DNA of 64,000 nt from Tsuneonella litorea. GTDB lineage: Bacteria > Pseudomonadota > Alphaproteobacteria > Sphingomonadales > Sphingomonadaceae. A model generated the notes under the pieces. That model was not told where the DNA came from. It did not search any database and saw nothing but the letters and a program-made list of their open reading frames with translations. A program made the translations under genes and the position numbers. The stretch is from contig NZ_JAOAMV010000004.1 in NCBI RefSeq assembly GCF_025154015.1, positions 1 to 64,000 of the forward strand, in the 5' to 3' direction. Position 1 is the stretch's first letter. Every line of letters begins with the position of its first letter. Positions 9,806 to 18,008 of the stretch are shown here, piece after piece.

Positions 9806-10678
9806 ATGGATGCCCGCACCGGCTTCACCGCGCTCGACACCGCCGTCTTCGGCCCCGCGGCGCGCTGCGCATTCGCCGCCGCCTATCCCGAGACACCGCG
9901 AGTGATCGAGCACCGGCTGCGCGACCACCCGCTGCTCGCGCTCGATTCCCTCGCTGCCCTTGCCGGGCGGCTTCCCGAAGCGTCGATCGAATACAATCGC
10001 GGAGACCTGCCGATCGGCGTCGACGGCAAGCCCGGCGGCACCGGGATCGGAATCGAGGACACGATCCTCCACATCGCCACGAGCAACAGCTGGGCCGTGC
10101 TCAAGAACATCGAACAGGACCCGGAATACGAGACACTGCTGCTAGCCCTGCTCGACGAATTGCGGCCGGTGATCGAGGCCAAGACGGGCCGGATGCTGCG
10201 ACCACAGGGCTTCGTGTTCATCTCGAGCCCCGACGCGGTGACGCCCTATCACTTCGACCCCGAGCACAACATCCTGCTCCAACTGGCAGGCAGCAAGGTC
10301 ATGACCCAGTTTCCCGCCGGCGACGAGCGCTATGCCCCCGATACCACGCACGAGAGCTACCATATGGGCGGCCCGCGCGAGTTGCGGTGGAGCGACGAGC
10401 TGGCGGAAGGCGGAAAGGCATTTGCGCTCGGTCCGGGCGAAGCGCTGACGGTGCCAGTGATGGCGCCGCACTTCGTGCGCAACGGGCCCGCAAGCTCGGT
10501 CTCGCTGTCGATCACCTGGCGCAGCGACTGGTCCTTCGCGGAGGCCGACGCGCGCTGCTGGAACGCGCTGCTGCGCAAGGCCGGCCTCGCGCCGCGCGCG
10601 CCCCGCCGCTGGCCGGCCGCGAACCGGGGCAAGGCCTATGCCTGGCGCGCATGGCGGCGGATTACCGGCACGAGTTGA
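9806..10678 (+). CDS. cupin-like (JmjC-type) domain protein
   Basis: A 290-aa soluble protein with features of the cupin-like/jumonji Fe(II) and 2-oxoglutarate family. The YHFDPEHNILLQLAGSK segment contains the H-x-D iron-ligand pattern, and a later MAPHFVRNG supplies the distal histidine. The C-terminus is Arg- and Trp-rich. It starts 4 bases after the acyltransferase-like gene, suggesting joint action on one compound, which is inference. I cannot name the substrate; hydroxylation of a protein or a small molecule is equally possible. Confidence 0.7.
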   Translation: MDARTGFTALDTAVFGPAARCAFAAAYPETPRVIEHRLRDHPLLALDSLAALAGRLPEASIEYNRGDLPIGVDGKPGGTGIGIEDTILHIATSNSWAVLKNIEQDPEYETLLLALLDELRPVIEAKTGRMLRPQGFVFISSPDAVTPYHFDPEHNILLQLAGSKVMTQFPAGDERYAPDTTHESYHMGGPRELRWSDELAEGGKAFALGPGEALTVPVMAPHFVRNGPASSVSLSITWRSDWSFAEADARCWNALLRKAGLAPRAPRRWPAANRGKAYAWRAWRRITGTS

Positions 10679-10712
10679 CGCGCGCGTAAGCCTGCCGCAA
10701 GGCGCGCTGACC

Positions 10713-11630
10713 ATGACCGACAAACCCACCGACGCAGCACTCGTCGCCGACCTCGTCGCCCTGCTCGATCCCGCGCCGCTGGGCGACGACCGCTTCGAGG
10801 GCGCCCGCAAGAAGGGCGGCGTCGGCCGCGTGTTCGGCGGCCAGGTCATCGCCCAGGCGCTGATCGCGGCCGAGCGAACGGTCGACGAGGACCGCGCGGC
10901 GCATTCGCTCCACGCCTATTTCCTGCGCGGCGGGAACGAGGAATATCCGATCACGCTCGACGTCGACCGCCAGCTCGACGGGGGCAGCTTTTCCAACCGC
11001 CGCGTCGTCGCCAGCCAGCCCAGGGGCGATGGCGATCCCGAAGGCGGGATGCAGCCGATCCTCAACCTCGCGGCAAGTTTTCAGAAGCACCAGCCGGGCC
11101 TCGAGCACGAGCGCGTAGTCCTGCCCGCGGTGCCGCCGCCGGAGGACCTGCGCTCCGACGAGGAACTGCGCGCGGAAATCGCGCCCACGCTGCCCGAACG
11201 GGTCCAGCGATTCTTCAACGAGCCGCGCCCGATCGAGATTCGCGCCGCCACGGGTCGTCACTGGCTGACCGAGGGGCCGCAGGAGCCGGTCCAGCACTCG
11301 TGGTTCCGCGCCCGCGCGCCCCTGCCCGACGACCCGCGAATCCACCGCGCGGTGCTCGCCTACCTCAGCGATATGCAGCTTCTGGGCACGAGCATCATGC
11401 CGCACGGCCTGTCGTGGATGCGGGGCGAGGTGAAGAGCGCCAGCCTCGACCATGCGATCTGGTTCCACGCACCGTTCCGGGCCGACGAATGGCTGCTCTA
11501 TTCGTGCGACAGCCCGTGGTCGGGCGGCAGCCGCGGGTTCAACCGGGGACAGATCTTCCAGGACGGGCGACTGGTCGCCAGCGTCGCGCAGGAAGGCATG
11601 ATTCGCCGGGTCGAGCCGCGCGCGCGATAG
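10713..11630 (+). CDS. tesB: acyl-CoA thioesterase II (TesB)
   Basis: Double hot-dog thioesterase that hydrolyses medium- and long-chain acyl-CoA to free fatty acid and CoA. The 305-aa product has the N-terminal GRVFGGQVIAQAL and HSLHAYFLRGG of the first hot-dog. The second contains the characteristic SLDHAIWFHAPFRADEWLLY and SRGFNRGQIFQDGRLVASVAQEG, cut here into its two ends for brevity. The ATG at 10713 was chosen by the family N-terminus; the upstream open extension overlaps the preceding gene. Confidence 0.93.
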   Translation: MTDKPTDAALVADLVALLDPAPLGDDRFEGARKKGGVGRVFGGQVIAQALIAAERTVDEDRAAHSLHAYFLRGGNEEYPITLDVDRQLDGGSFSNRRVVASQPRGDGDPEGGMQPILNLAASFQKHQPGLEHERVVLPAVPPPEDLRSDEELRAEIAPTLPERVQRFFNEPRPIEIRAATGRHWLTEGPQEPVQHSWFRARAPLPDDPRIHRAVLAYLSDMQLLGTSIMPHGLSWMRGEVKSASLDHAIWFHAPFRADEWLLYSCDSPWSGGSRGFNRGQIFQDGRLVASVAQEGMIRRVEPRAR

Positions 11631-11677
11631 AATTCGCGGCAAGCTAACCCGGTCTTAACCCCGTTGGACCACCCTTT

Positions 11678-11696
11678 CTCCGCAACCCCCGCGGAG
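11678..11696 (+). promoter_or_regulatory. hairpin covering the ribosome-binding site of the PilZ-XRE gene
   Basis: CTCCGC (11678-11683) pairs perfectly with GCGGAG (11691-11696) over a 7-base loop. The 3' arm contains the only Shine-Dalgarno-like GGAG before the TTG start at 11706, so the hairpin would hide it. Confidence 0.45.
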
Positions 11697-11705
11697 TAGA
11701 GCCAC

Positions 11706-12350
11706 TTGTCCATCGAAGCCCGTTTCGACACCGAAGATAGCACCGATCCGCGCGGCGCCGGCCGCCGCACGCTCCACCTCGGGGTCAGCGGCCGCTTCGC
11801 GTCGGGCAGCAAGGGCGCCGTCACCGTTCACAACATCTCCGCGACCGGCCTGCTCATCGAGACCGCGGCGGCGCTGGCGGAAGGCGAGACGATCGTCGTC
11901 GATCTGCCGGAGGCCGGCGAGCGCCATGCGCGGGTCGTGTGGGCCGACGCCCCGATGCACGGCTGCCGTTTCGACGACCCACTTACCCCCGCCGCGCTCA
12001 GCGCGGCGCAGTTGCGCGGTGCGGTCCGGGACGGGGATCGCGGAGACCGCACAGTCAGCGAGGATTTCGGTGTCCGCCTCCGCCGCCTGCGGACCGAACG
12101 CGGCCTGTCGCTTGCCGACATCGCCGATCGCCTCGGCGTCAGCAAGCCAACGGTCTGGGCATGGGAACACGGCAAGGCGCGCCCGGTCGAGCGCCGCCTG
12201 GCTGCCCTCGCCGAAGCCCTCGGGGTCACGACCGGCGGTCTCGAACCGGCGGCCTCCGGCCCTGTCGAGGCGGTCGAAGCCGGCCGGCGCCAGATCGCCG
12301 AGGCCTATGGCGTAGAACCGGCGCGGGTGCGCATCATGATAGAGCTTTAA
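11706..12350 (+). CDS. PilZ domain - XRE helix-turn-helix fusion protein, putative c-di-GMP-responsive regulator
   Basis: A 214-aa two-domain protein. Residues about 15-100 form a PilZ-like domain with both binding signatures: R16-x3-R20, and N43-x-S45-x2-G48 (NISATG) 23 residues later. Residues about 120-180 form an XRE/Cro-type helix-turn-helix: the LADIADRLGVSKPTVWAWEHG stretch holds the two helices (about 137-156). A last helix (VEAGRRQIAEAYGVEPARV) may aid dimerisation. PilZ domains bind c-di-GMP, so a ligand-controlled DNA-binding protein is the natural inference. The start is TTG at 11706, the family-like N-terminus, with its GGAG inside a hairpin. The next gene encodes a degenerate GGDEF protein. 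Target genes and ligand binding are untested. Confidence 0.8.
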   Translation: MSIEARFDTEDSTDPRGAGRRTLHLGVSGRFASGSKGAVTVHNISATGLLIETAAALAEGETIVVDLPEAGERHARVVWADAPMHGCRFDDPLTPAALSAAQLRGAVRDGDRGDRTVSEDFGVRLRRLRTERGLSLADIADRLGVSKPTVWAWEHGKARPVERRLAALAEALGVTTGGLEPAASGPVEAVEAGRRQIAEAYGVEPARVRIMIEL

Positions 12351-12397
12351 GTCAAGCGAACCCCAGAAAGAGCTTGCAAGTTTTCCACAATTCGAAA

Positions 12398-12473
12398 AAG
12401 AAAACGTGGTTAACAAATCGCGTTTTCTTCTGATTCTACAAATCGTTAGTTAAACATAACCGTCAAACTAACG
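12398..12473. promoter_or_regulatory. AT-rich block with two inverted repeats, candidate operator
   Basis: This 255-bp gap between the PilZ-XRE and GGDEF-like genes is strikingly AT-rich for the window. It holds AAGAAAACG (12398-12406) facing CGTTTTCTT (12421-12429), and CGTTAGTT (12444-12451) facing AACTAACG (12466-12473); both pairs have 14-base spacers. A third CGTTAGTTTA copy is at 12553-12562. The first repeat could instead end transcription of the upstream gene, since it finishes in TTTTCTT. The rest of the gap holds a weak TTGTTC/GATACT promoter-like pair before 12510. Confidence 0.5.
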
Positions 12474-12605
12474 CGATTGTTCAACGGAACCGAGGGTAGC
12501 GATACTCTTTTACGATGGTTGCGTTAGCGGGATCTGGCGCAACCGGGGGCAACGTTAGTTTACCGGGTCGGAGAATGCCGATTCGGGAAGGCGTCGAACG
12601 GGGGC

Positions 12606-13487
12606 GTGAACAGGATGTGGGGCGCAATTTCGCCGGGGGAAGCCTCGGCACTCTATCGGCTGGTAGCGCAAAGCCCGACCGATCTCGTGCTGAAGACCGA
12701 CAGGATGGGCCGCATCGTCCATGCGACCGCCGCAACGGGCGGCCTCGGCCTCGCCTTCGCCGGCGACCCGGTGGGACGGCATCTGCTCGAACTGCTCCAT
12801 CCCTCGTGCAGCGAGGCCGTGCTTGCCGAGCACGCCGCCGCAGTGCGCGGGCAGGACGGCAGTGGCTGGATCGAGGTTCTCGTCCTGGCGCAGGACGGAT
12901 CGCAGCGATGGATGGAGATGAAGCTCGGCGGCCTGCCCGAACGGTGCGGCGCGCTCGGCCTGCTGCGCTCGATCGACGAGCGCCGCGCGCTCGAGGACCG
13001 GCTGTTCGTCGCCGCGATGACCGACCCGCTCACCCGCCTGACCAACCGCGAGGCCTTCGTGCGGATGCTCGGCCACCTGGTCGAGAGCAATGCGTCGGGC
13101 CACGTCGCGCTGTTCGACCTCGACCACTTCCGCACGATCAACCTGCGCCACGGCCACAGCGGCGGGGACAAGGTGCTGGTGGCCTTCGCGCGCCTCCTGC
13201 GCAGCCTGCTGCGCGCCGACGACATCGTCAGCCGGGTCGGCGGCGGCACCTTCGGCGTCCTCCTGCCCGAGGTCGACGCGGCGACAGCCCACAGCGCCTG
13301 CGCCAGGGTGGTCGCGGCGATGGCCGAGCTCAACGAGGGAGCGGGACGCCACCGGTTGACCGCCAGCGCGGGCGTCGCGCGGTTTGCCGTCTCCGCCGAT
13401 TCGACGCTGCGCGAGGCGGAACTCGCGCTGCTTTCCGCGAAGTCGCGCGGCCGCAACCGGGTCGAGCGCGCGCGCCGCTGGCACTAG
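12606..13487 (+). CDS. PAS-GGDEF protein with degenerate active site (GGGTF), probable c-di-GMP receptor
   Basis: A 293-aa cytoplasmic protein. Residues about 12-125 form a PAS-like sensor and about 130-290 a GGDEF domain. Most of the GGDEF fold is intact (DPLTRLTNRE 140-149, FDLDHFRTIN from 170, HSGGDKVL), but the signature loop is GGGTF at 212-216 in place of GGDEF, losing the catalytic acidic residues. The inhibitory-site motif R203-x-x-D206, five residues ahead, is kept. By family knowledge this pattern suggests a c-di-GMP sensor rather than a cyclase. The start is GTG at 12606 (GGGGGC just before); ATG 12615 is possible. It converges on gatB with 6 bp between stops. Confidence 0.85.
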   Translation: MNRMWGAISPGEASALYRLVAQSPTDLVLKTDRMGRIVHATAATGGLGLAFAGDPVGRHLLELLHPSCSEAVLAEHAAAVRGQDGSGWIEVLVLAQDGSQRWMEMKLGGLPERCGALGLLRSIDERRALEDRLFVAAMTDPLTRLTNREAFVRMLGHLVESNASGHVALFDLDHFRTINLRHGHSGGDKVLVAFARLLRSLLRADDIVSRVGGGTFGVLLPEVDAATAHSACARVVAAMAELNEGAGRHRLTASAGVARFAVSADSTLREAELALLSAKSRGRNRVERARRWH

Positions 13488-13493
13488 GGCCGA

Positions 13494-14999
13494 TCAGCCG
13501 TCGAGCTTTTCCTTGAGCAGCTGGTTGACCACCGCGGGGTTGGCCTTGCCCTGCATCGCCTTCATCGTCTGGCCGACGAAGAACCCGAACAGCTTGTCCT
13601 TGCCGCCGCGGTATTCGGCAACCTTGTCGGCGTTGCCGGCGATGATCTGGTCGATCGCGGCCTCGATCGCGCCGGTATCGCTGACCTGCTTGAGGCCCTC
13701 GGCCTCGGCGATTTCCGCGGGTTCGCGGCCGGTCCTGAGGACGATCTCGAAGATTTCCTTCGCCTGTCCGCCCGAAATCTCGCCGGCAGCCTGCATCGCG
13801 AGGATTTCCGCCTGCGCGGCCGCTGTGGCGTTCGCCGGGTTCGCCTCGGCGCCAAGCGCGTTGATCACGCCAGGCGCGACCGACAGCGACCAGTTGGCGA
13901 CCTGTGTCGCGGCGTCCTTTTCGCTCTTGCCGAGCTTGGCCGCGGTTTCGGCGAGCAACTGCTCGAACCGCGCGTAGGTCTCGACCTCGGCGGTCAGTTC
14001 GCGCGCGTTGTATTCGGTGAGGCCCAGCGCCTCGACATAGCGGCGCCGTTTGGCGTCGGGCAGCTCGGGGAGCGAGGCGCGGCACTCGGCAAGGAAATCC
14101 GCGTCGAGTTCGAGCGGCAGCAGGTCGGGATCGGGAAAGTAGCGATAGTCGTGCGCGTCTTCCTTCGACCGCATCGAGCGCGTCGTGCCGGTGTTGGGAT
14201 CGAACAGCCGGGTTTCCTGCACCACGACGCCGCCGTCCTCGATCAGGTCGACCTGGCGGCGCGCCTCGTGCTCGATCGTCTGCATGACGAAGCGGACGGA
14301 GTTCACGTTCTTCGTCTCGGTCCGGGTGCCGAACGCCTCGCCCGGCCGGCGCACCGAGACGTTCACGTCGGCACGCATCGAACCTTCCTCCATGTTCCCG
14401 TCGCAGCTGCCGACGTAGCGCAGGATGGCGCGCAGCTTGCGGACATAGGCCCCGGCCTCGGCGGGTGAGCGCATGTCGGGTCGGCTGACGATCTCCATCA
14501 GCGCGACACCGCTGCGGTTGAGGTCGACGTAGGACATCGACGGGTGCTGGTCGTGCATCAGCTTGCCCGCGTCCTGTTCGACATGGATGCGCTCGATGCC
14601 GATGACCTTGTCGGCGGGAATCCCGGCCTTCTCGTCCGCCTCGATCGTGAGCGATCCCTCACCCACGATCGGGTGGTAGAGCTGGCTGATCTGATAGCCC
14701 TGCGGCAGGTCGGCGTAGAAGTAGTTCTTGCGGTCGAACCGGCTCCACGCGTTGATCTCGGCGTCGATCGCCATGCCGGTGCGCACGGCCTGGCGGATGC
14801 ATTCGCGATTGGGCACCGGCAGCATCCCCGGCATCGCTGCATCGACCAGGGAAACCTGGCTGTTGGGCTCCGCGCCGAATGCCGTCGCCGCCCCGCTGAA
14901 CAGCTTGGCGTTGGAGGTGACCTGCGCGTGGACCTCGAGGCCGATCACGACCTCCCATTCGCCAGTAGCGCCGTGGATGCGGTAGTTCGATGTCGTCAT
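13494..14999 (-). CDS. gatB: Asp-tRNA(Asn)/Glu-tRNA(Gln) amidotransferase subunit B (GatB)
   Basis: Kinase and tRNA-binding subunit of the GatCAB complex, which activates mischarged Glu-tRNA(Gln) or Asp-tRNA(Asn) so ammonia from GatA can amidate it. The 501-aa product has the N-terminal [10 protein letters not shown], the [20 protein letters not shown] block (first 20 residues), [16 protein letters not shown], and a C-terminal YqeY-like tail domain. It is separated from gatC-gatA by a methyltransferase gene, all on the same strand. The ATG at 14999 matches the family N-terminus. Confidence 0.96.
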   Translation of the reverse strand: MTTSNYRIHGATGEWEVVIGLEVHAQVTSNAKLFSGAATAFGAEPNSQVSLVDAAMPGMLPVPNRECIRQAVRTGMAIDAEINAWSRFDRKNYFYADLPQGYQISQLYHPIVGEGSLTIEADEKAGIPADKVIGIERIHVEQDAGKLMHDQHPSMSYVDLNRSGVALMEIVSRPDMRSPAEAGAYVRKLRAILRYVGSCDGNMEEGSMRADVNVSVRRPGEAFGTRTETKNVNSVRFVMQTIEHEARRQVDLIEDGGVVVQETRLFDPNTGTTRSMRSKEDAHDYRYFPDPDLLPLELDADFLAECRASLPELPDAKRRRYVEALGLTEYNARELTAEVETYARFEQLLAETAAKLGKSEKDAATQVANWSLSVAPGVINALGAEANPANATAAAQAEILAMQAAGEISGGQAKEIFEIVLRTGREPAEIAEAEGLKQVSDTGAIEAAIDQIIAGNADKVAEYRGGKDKLFGFFVGQTMKAMQGKANPAVVNQLLKEKLDG

Positions 15000-15048
15000 G
15001 CCGGGCCCGATACCGGTTCAGGTGCCCGGTGAGAAGAGGCGAGTCGCG

Positions 15049-16026
15049 TCAGGCGGCCGGCCGCAGGACGAACCAGCCCTGGTCGCCGTCACCCACTGCG
15101 TTGAGCTCGGCGGCAAGCCGGTCGCAATCGGCGATTTCCGCGGCCGACAGGGGCGGTCGGTTGGCGGAACCGTCAGGCAGGTGCATGGGCACGTCGCGGG
15201 CATAGCCCAGGCTCCACGCTTGCGACCAGCCGAGCCCATCGCAGCCGGCCGACTGGGTGCTCAGTCCCGCGCGCTCGGCCAGCCCGCGAAACGCGCGCGG
15301 GGTGAACAGATAGAAGTGGCGCGGGGCGTCGATCTGCGACCAGTCGGCGCCGTAGCGGTCCCACACCGCGCGTTGCATCAGCGGGATGCGCACGAAAATC
15401 CGCCCACCGGGGGCAAGCATTTCGCGCGCGGTCGAAAGCATCGCCAGCGGGTCCGGAAAATGCTCCAGCGAGTGGTGCATGGTGATGAGATCGAAGCGCC
15501 CCGCGACGTCAGCGAGTTCGCCGCGCACGAGCGTGATGCCCTCGGCGTTGGTTCCGGCCTTGTCCGCCGGGAGGTAGGGGTCGACCCCGGTGAGCCGCGT
15601 GAACCCCAGTTCGCCGAGCCGGTCGAGCCGGGCACCTTCGCCGCACCCGACATCGAGTACCCGGGAATCGCGCCGCAACCCTGGAACTTGCGCGATCCAG
15701 GGTTCGGCTCCCCGCCGTATCCGGTCGATGATCGAGGTCCCGGCGGGATATCGCTCGGGCCGGCCGACCATGCCGGCGGCGGCGAGCCGGGTGAGCAGCC
15801 GCTTCCATGCCGGCGAACGTGTGCGGTTGTTGAACGAGTAATACGATCCGCCGCTGTAGAACCGTGCCATGTCATCGGGAAAGTCCGCGATCTGGAACGT
15901 CCCGCAATCGCCGCAGAAGAAATACGCGAAGCGTTCGCGCGTGCCGAACATCATCTCCCGCACGGCAACGGTTTCGCCAAGCCGAGGACCGCCGCAGATG
16001 CGGCAACGCCGCGAGTTGTGCGTCAT
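15049..16026 (-). CDS. class I SAM-dependent methyltransferase with N-terminal zinc ribbon
   Basis: A 325-aa protein with a putative zinc-binding head, C8-x2-C11 and C38-x2-C41, followed by a Rossmann methyltransferase whose SAM loop is VLDVGCGEGARLDRL. A later MHHSLEHFPDPLAML is typical of the Methyltransf_13/23 group. Relatives methylate sugars or small molecules, so the substrate is open. The ATG at 16026 was chosen so that the Cys pair lies near the N-terminus; the open frame extends 9 codons further. It sits between gatA and gatB on the same strand, 147 bp after gatA and 49 bp before gatB, an unusual insertion into the gat locus. Confidence 0.82.
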   Translation of the reverse strand: MTHNSRRCRICGGPRLGETVAVREMMFGTRERFAYFFCGDCGTFQIADFPDDMARFYSGGSYYSFNNRTRSPAWKRLLTRLAAAGMVGRPERYPAGTSIIDRIRRGAEPWIAQVPGLRRDSRVLDVGCGEGARLDRLGELGFTRLTGVDPYLPADKAGTNAEGITLVRGELADVAGRFDLITMHHSLEHFPDPLAMLSTAREMLAPGGRIFVRIPLMQRAVWDRYGADWSQIDAPRHFYLFTPRAFRGLAERAGLSTQSAGCDGLGWSQAWSLGYARDVPMHLPDGSANRPPLSAAEIADCDRLAAELNAVGDGDQGWFVLRPAA

Positions 16027-16173
16027 GCCCACTTGCCCGGACAGGTGCAGCACGCCGACACGGGATCACCTTGGAGCGCGGGCCGCGCTATATTGTGCAG
16101 GCCCACCGCCACGATCAGCTCGGGCGCCTATCGCAGCGGTGGAGAGCGGCCGCCCTCTTCGTCCCACGGATGA

Positions 16174-17658
16174 TCACCACCACCGCTTCGGCCTGGCGTC
16201 GAAGCCCGCGCGGCTCTCGATCGCGAGGCCGGCGTTGAGCACGCCCTGCTCGTCGAAGGCCCGGCCGATGATCTGGAGGCCCAGCGGCAGTCCGTCGGCG
16301 TTGAGGCCAGCGGGCACGCTCATCGCGGGCAGGCCGGCGAGGCTCGCGGGGACGGCGAAGACGTCGTTGAGGTACATCGCCAGCGGGTCGTCGACCTTGT
16401 CGCCGAGCGGGAAGCTGGCGGTCGGAGTCGTGGGGGCGAGGATCACGTCGCACTGCTCGAACGCGGCCTTGAAGTCGTTCGAAATCAGCGTGCGGACGCG
16501 CTGCGCCTGGTTGTAGTAGGCGTCGTAGAACCCCGCGGAGAGCACGTAGGTGCCGATCATGATCCGGCGCTTGACCTCGTCGCCGAAGCCGGCGGCGCGG
16601 GTCGCCGCGTACATCTCCTGCAGGTTCGCGCCCTGCGGCAGCTCGCGCAGGCCGTAGCGCACGCCGTCGTAGCGGGCGAGGTTGCTCGACGCCTCGGCCG
16701 GCGCGACGATGTAGTAGGCGGGCAGCGCATACTTGGTGTGCGGCAGGCTGACATCGACGATCTCGGCCCCGGCATCCCTCAGCCAGGCGATCCCGTCGTC
16801 CCAGCTCTTGAGGATCGCGGCGTCGGTGCCGTCCATCCGGTATTCGCGGGGGATGCCGACCTTCTTGCCGCGCAGGTCGGGATCGAGGCCCGCTTCCCAT
16901 TCGGGCACCGGCAGGTCGAGGCTGGTCGAATCCTTCGGGTCGAACCCCGCCATCGCTTCGAGCATGATCGCGCAGTCGGTCACGTCGCGCACCATCGGGC
17001 CGGCCTGGTCGAGGCTGCTGGCGAAGGCGACGATGCCCCAGCGGCTGCAGCGCCCGTAGGTCGGCTTGATGCCACTGATGCCGGTGAACGCGGCGGGCTG
17101 GCGGATCGAACCGCCGGTGTCGGTGCCGGTCGCCGCGGGGCACAGCCGCGCCGCGACCGCCGCCGAGCTGCCGCCCGACGAGCCGCCGGGGGCGAGGCCG
17201 GCGTTGCTGCCCTCCTTGCGCCACGGCGAGATCACGTTGCCGAAATAACTGGTTTCGTTCGACGACCCCATCGCGAACTGGTCGAGGTTGAGCTTGCCGA
17301 GCATCCCCGCGCCCGCGCGCCAGAGGTTGGCCGATACGGTGCTCTCGTATTCAGGCACGAAACCCTCGAGGATGTGGCTCGCCGCGGTTGTCTGCACGCC
17401 TTTCGTGGCGAACAGGTCCTTCATCCCGATGGGCACGCCCGCGAGCTTGCCGAGGGTGTCTCCCCTCGCCCGCGCAGCGTCGACCGCGTCGGCCGCCTCG
17501 AGCGCCTTTTCGGGCGTCGCCACGATGAAGGCGTTCAATGCGTCCTGCGCGGCCGCGACGTTGGCGTTGAAGCTTTCCGCCACCTCGCGCGCGGTGAAGT
17601 CGCCCGATGCGACCCCGTCGCGGATCGCCTTGACGCCGAGTTCTGTAAGATCGGTCAC
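16174..17658 (-). CDS. gatA: Asp-tRNA(Asn)/Glu-tRNA(Gln) amidotransferase subunit A (GatA)
   Basis: Glutaminase subunit of GatCAB, an amidase-signature hydrolase that releases ammonia from glutamine. The 494-aa product shows the catalytic Ser-cis-Ser-Lys arrangement: the lysine in [10 protein letters not shown], and the glycine/serine-rich [18 protein letters not shown], then [10 protein letters not shown] with the nucleophile Ser. The start is GTG at 17658, sharing one base with the gatC TAG stop, so gatC and gatA are coupled. Confidence 0.96.
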   Translation of the reverse strand: MTDLTELGVKAIRDGVASGDFTAREVAESFNANVAAAQDALNAFIVATPEKALEAADAVDAARARGDTLGKLAGVPIGMKDLFATKGVQTTAASHILEGFVPEYESTVSANLWRAGAGMLGKLNLDQFAMGSSNETSYFGNVISPWRKEGSNAGLAPGGSSGGSSAAVAARLCPAATGTDTGGSIRQPAAFTGISGIKPTYGRCSRWGIVAFASSLDQAGPMVRDVTDCAIMLEAMAGFDPKDSTSLDLPVPEWEAGLDPDLRGKKVGIPREYRMDGTDAAILKSWDDGIAWLRDAGAEIVDVSLPHTKYALPAYYIVAPAEASSNLARYDGVRYGLRELPQGANLQEMYAATRAAGFGDEVKRRIMIGTYVLSAGFYDAYYNQAQRVRTLISNDFKAAFEQCDVILAPTTPTASFPLGDKVDDPLAMYLNDVFAVPASLAGLPAMSVPAGLNADGLPLGLQIIGRAFDEQGVLNAGLAIESRAGFDARPKRWW

Positions 17659-17960
17659 TATTCGATCACCTTGGGCACGCCGAAGAACCCGTGCTCGGCC
17701 GCGGGCGCATTCGCGAGCACCTTGTCGCGCACCCCGCCGCCGGTCAGCGGGTCGGCGTCGACCACGTCGTCGCGCAGGCGCTGGTGGTTTTCGATCACCG
17801 CGGTCATCGGCTCGACGCCGCTGGTGTCGACCTCGCCGAGCTGTTCGACCCAGGCGAGGATGTTGTTGAATTCGGGCACCAATCGGTCGAGGCTCGCGTC
17901 ATCCATCTGGATGCGCGCGAGGCTGGCGATCTTGGCCACTGTTTCGCGGTCTACGGACAT
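17658..17960 (-). CDS. gatC: Asp-tRNA(Asn)/Glu-tRNA(Gln) amidotransferase subunit C (GatC)
   Basis: Small subunit that wraps around GatA and GatB and stabilises the complex. The 100-aa protein has the typical N-terminal helix [15 protein letters not shown], the [20 protein letters not shown] core, and the PMTAV...LRDD tail pattern. It is the first gene of the minus-strand gat run; its stop overlaps the gatA start by one base. Confidence 0.95.
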   Translation of the reverse strand: MSVDRETVAKIASLARIQMDDASLDRLVPEFNNILAWVEQLGEVDTSGVEPMTAVIENHQRLRDDVVDADPLTGGGVRDKVLANAPAAEHGFFGVPKVIE

Positions 17961-18008
17961 GGCCGCGCCCTAGCCGCGAGGGCGCGGCGCTTCAAGCGGC
18001 GAGCGATG

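Noticed and set aside
12405-12455. Possible CtrA site near GTTAAC and GTTAAAC
   Set aside because: Two TTAA half-sites occur (12410 and 12450), but they are far from the TTAA-N7-TTAA spacing.
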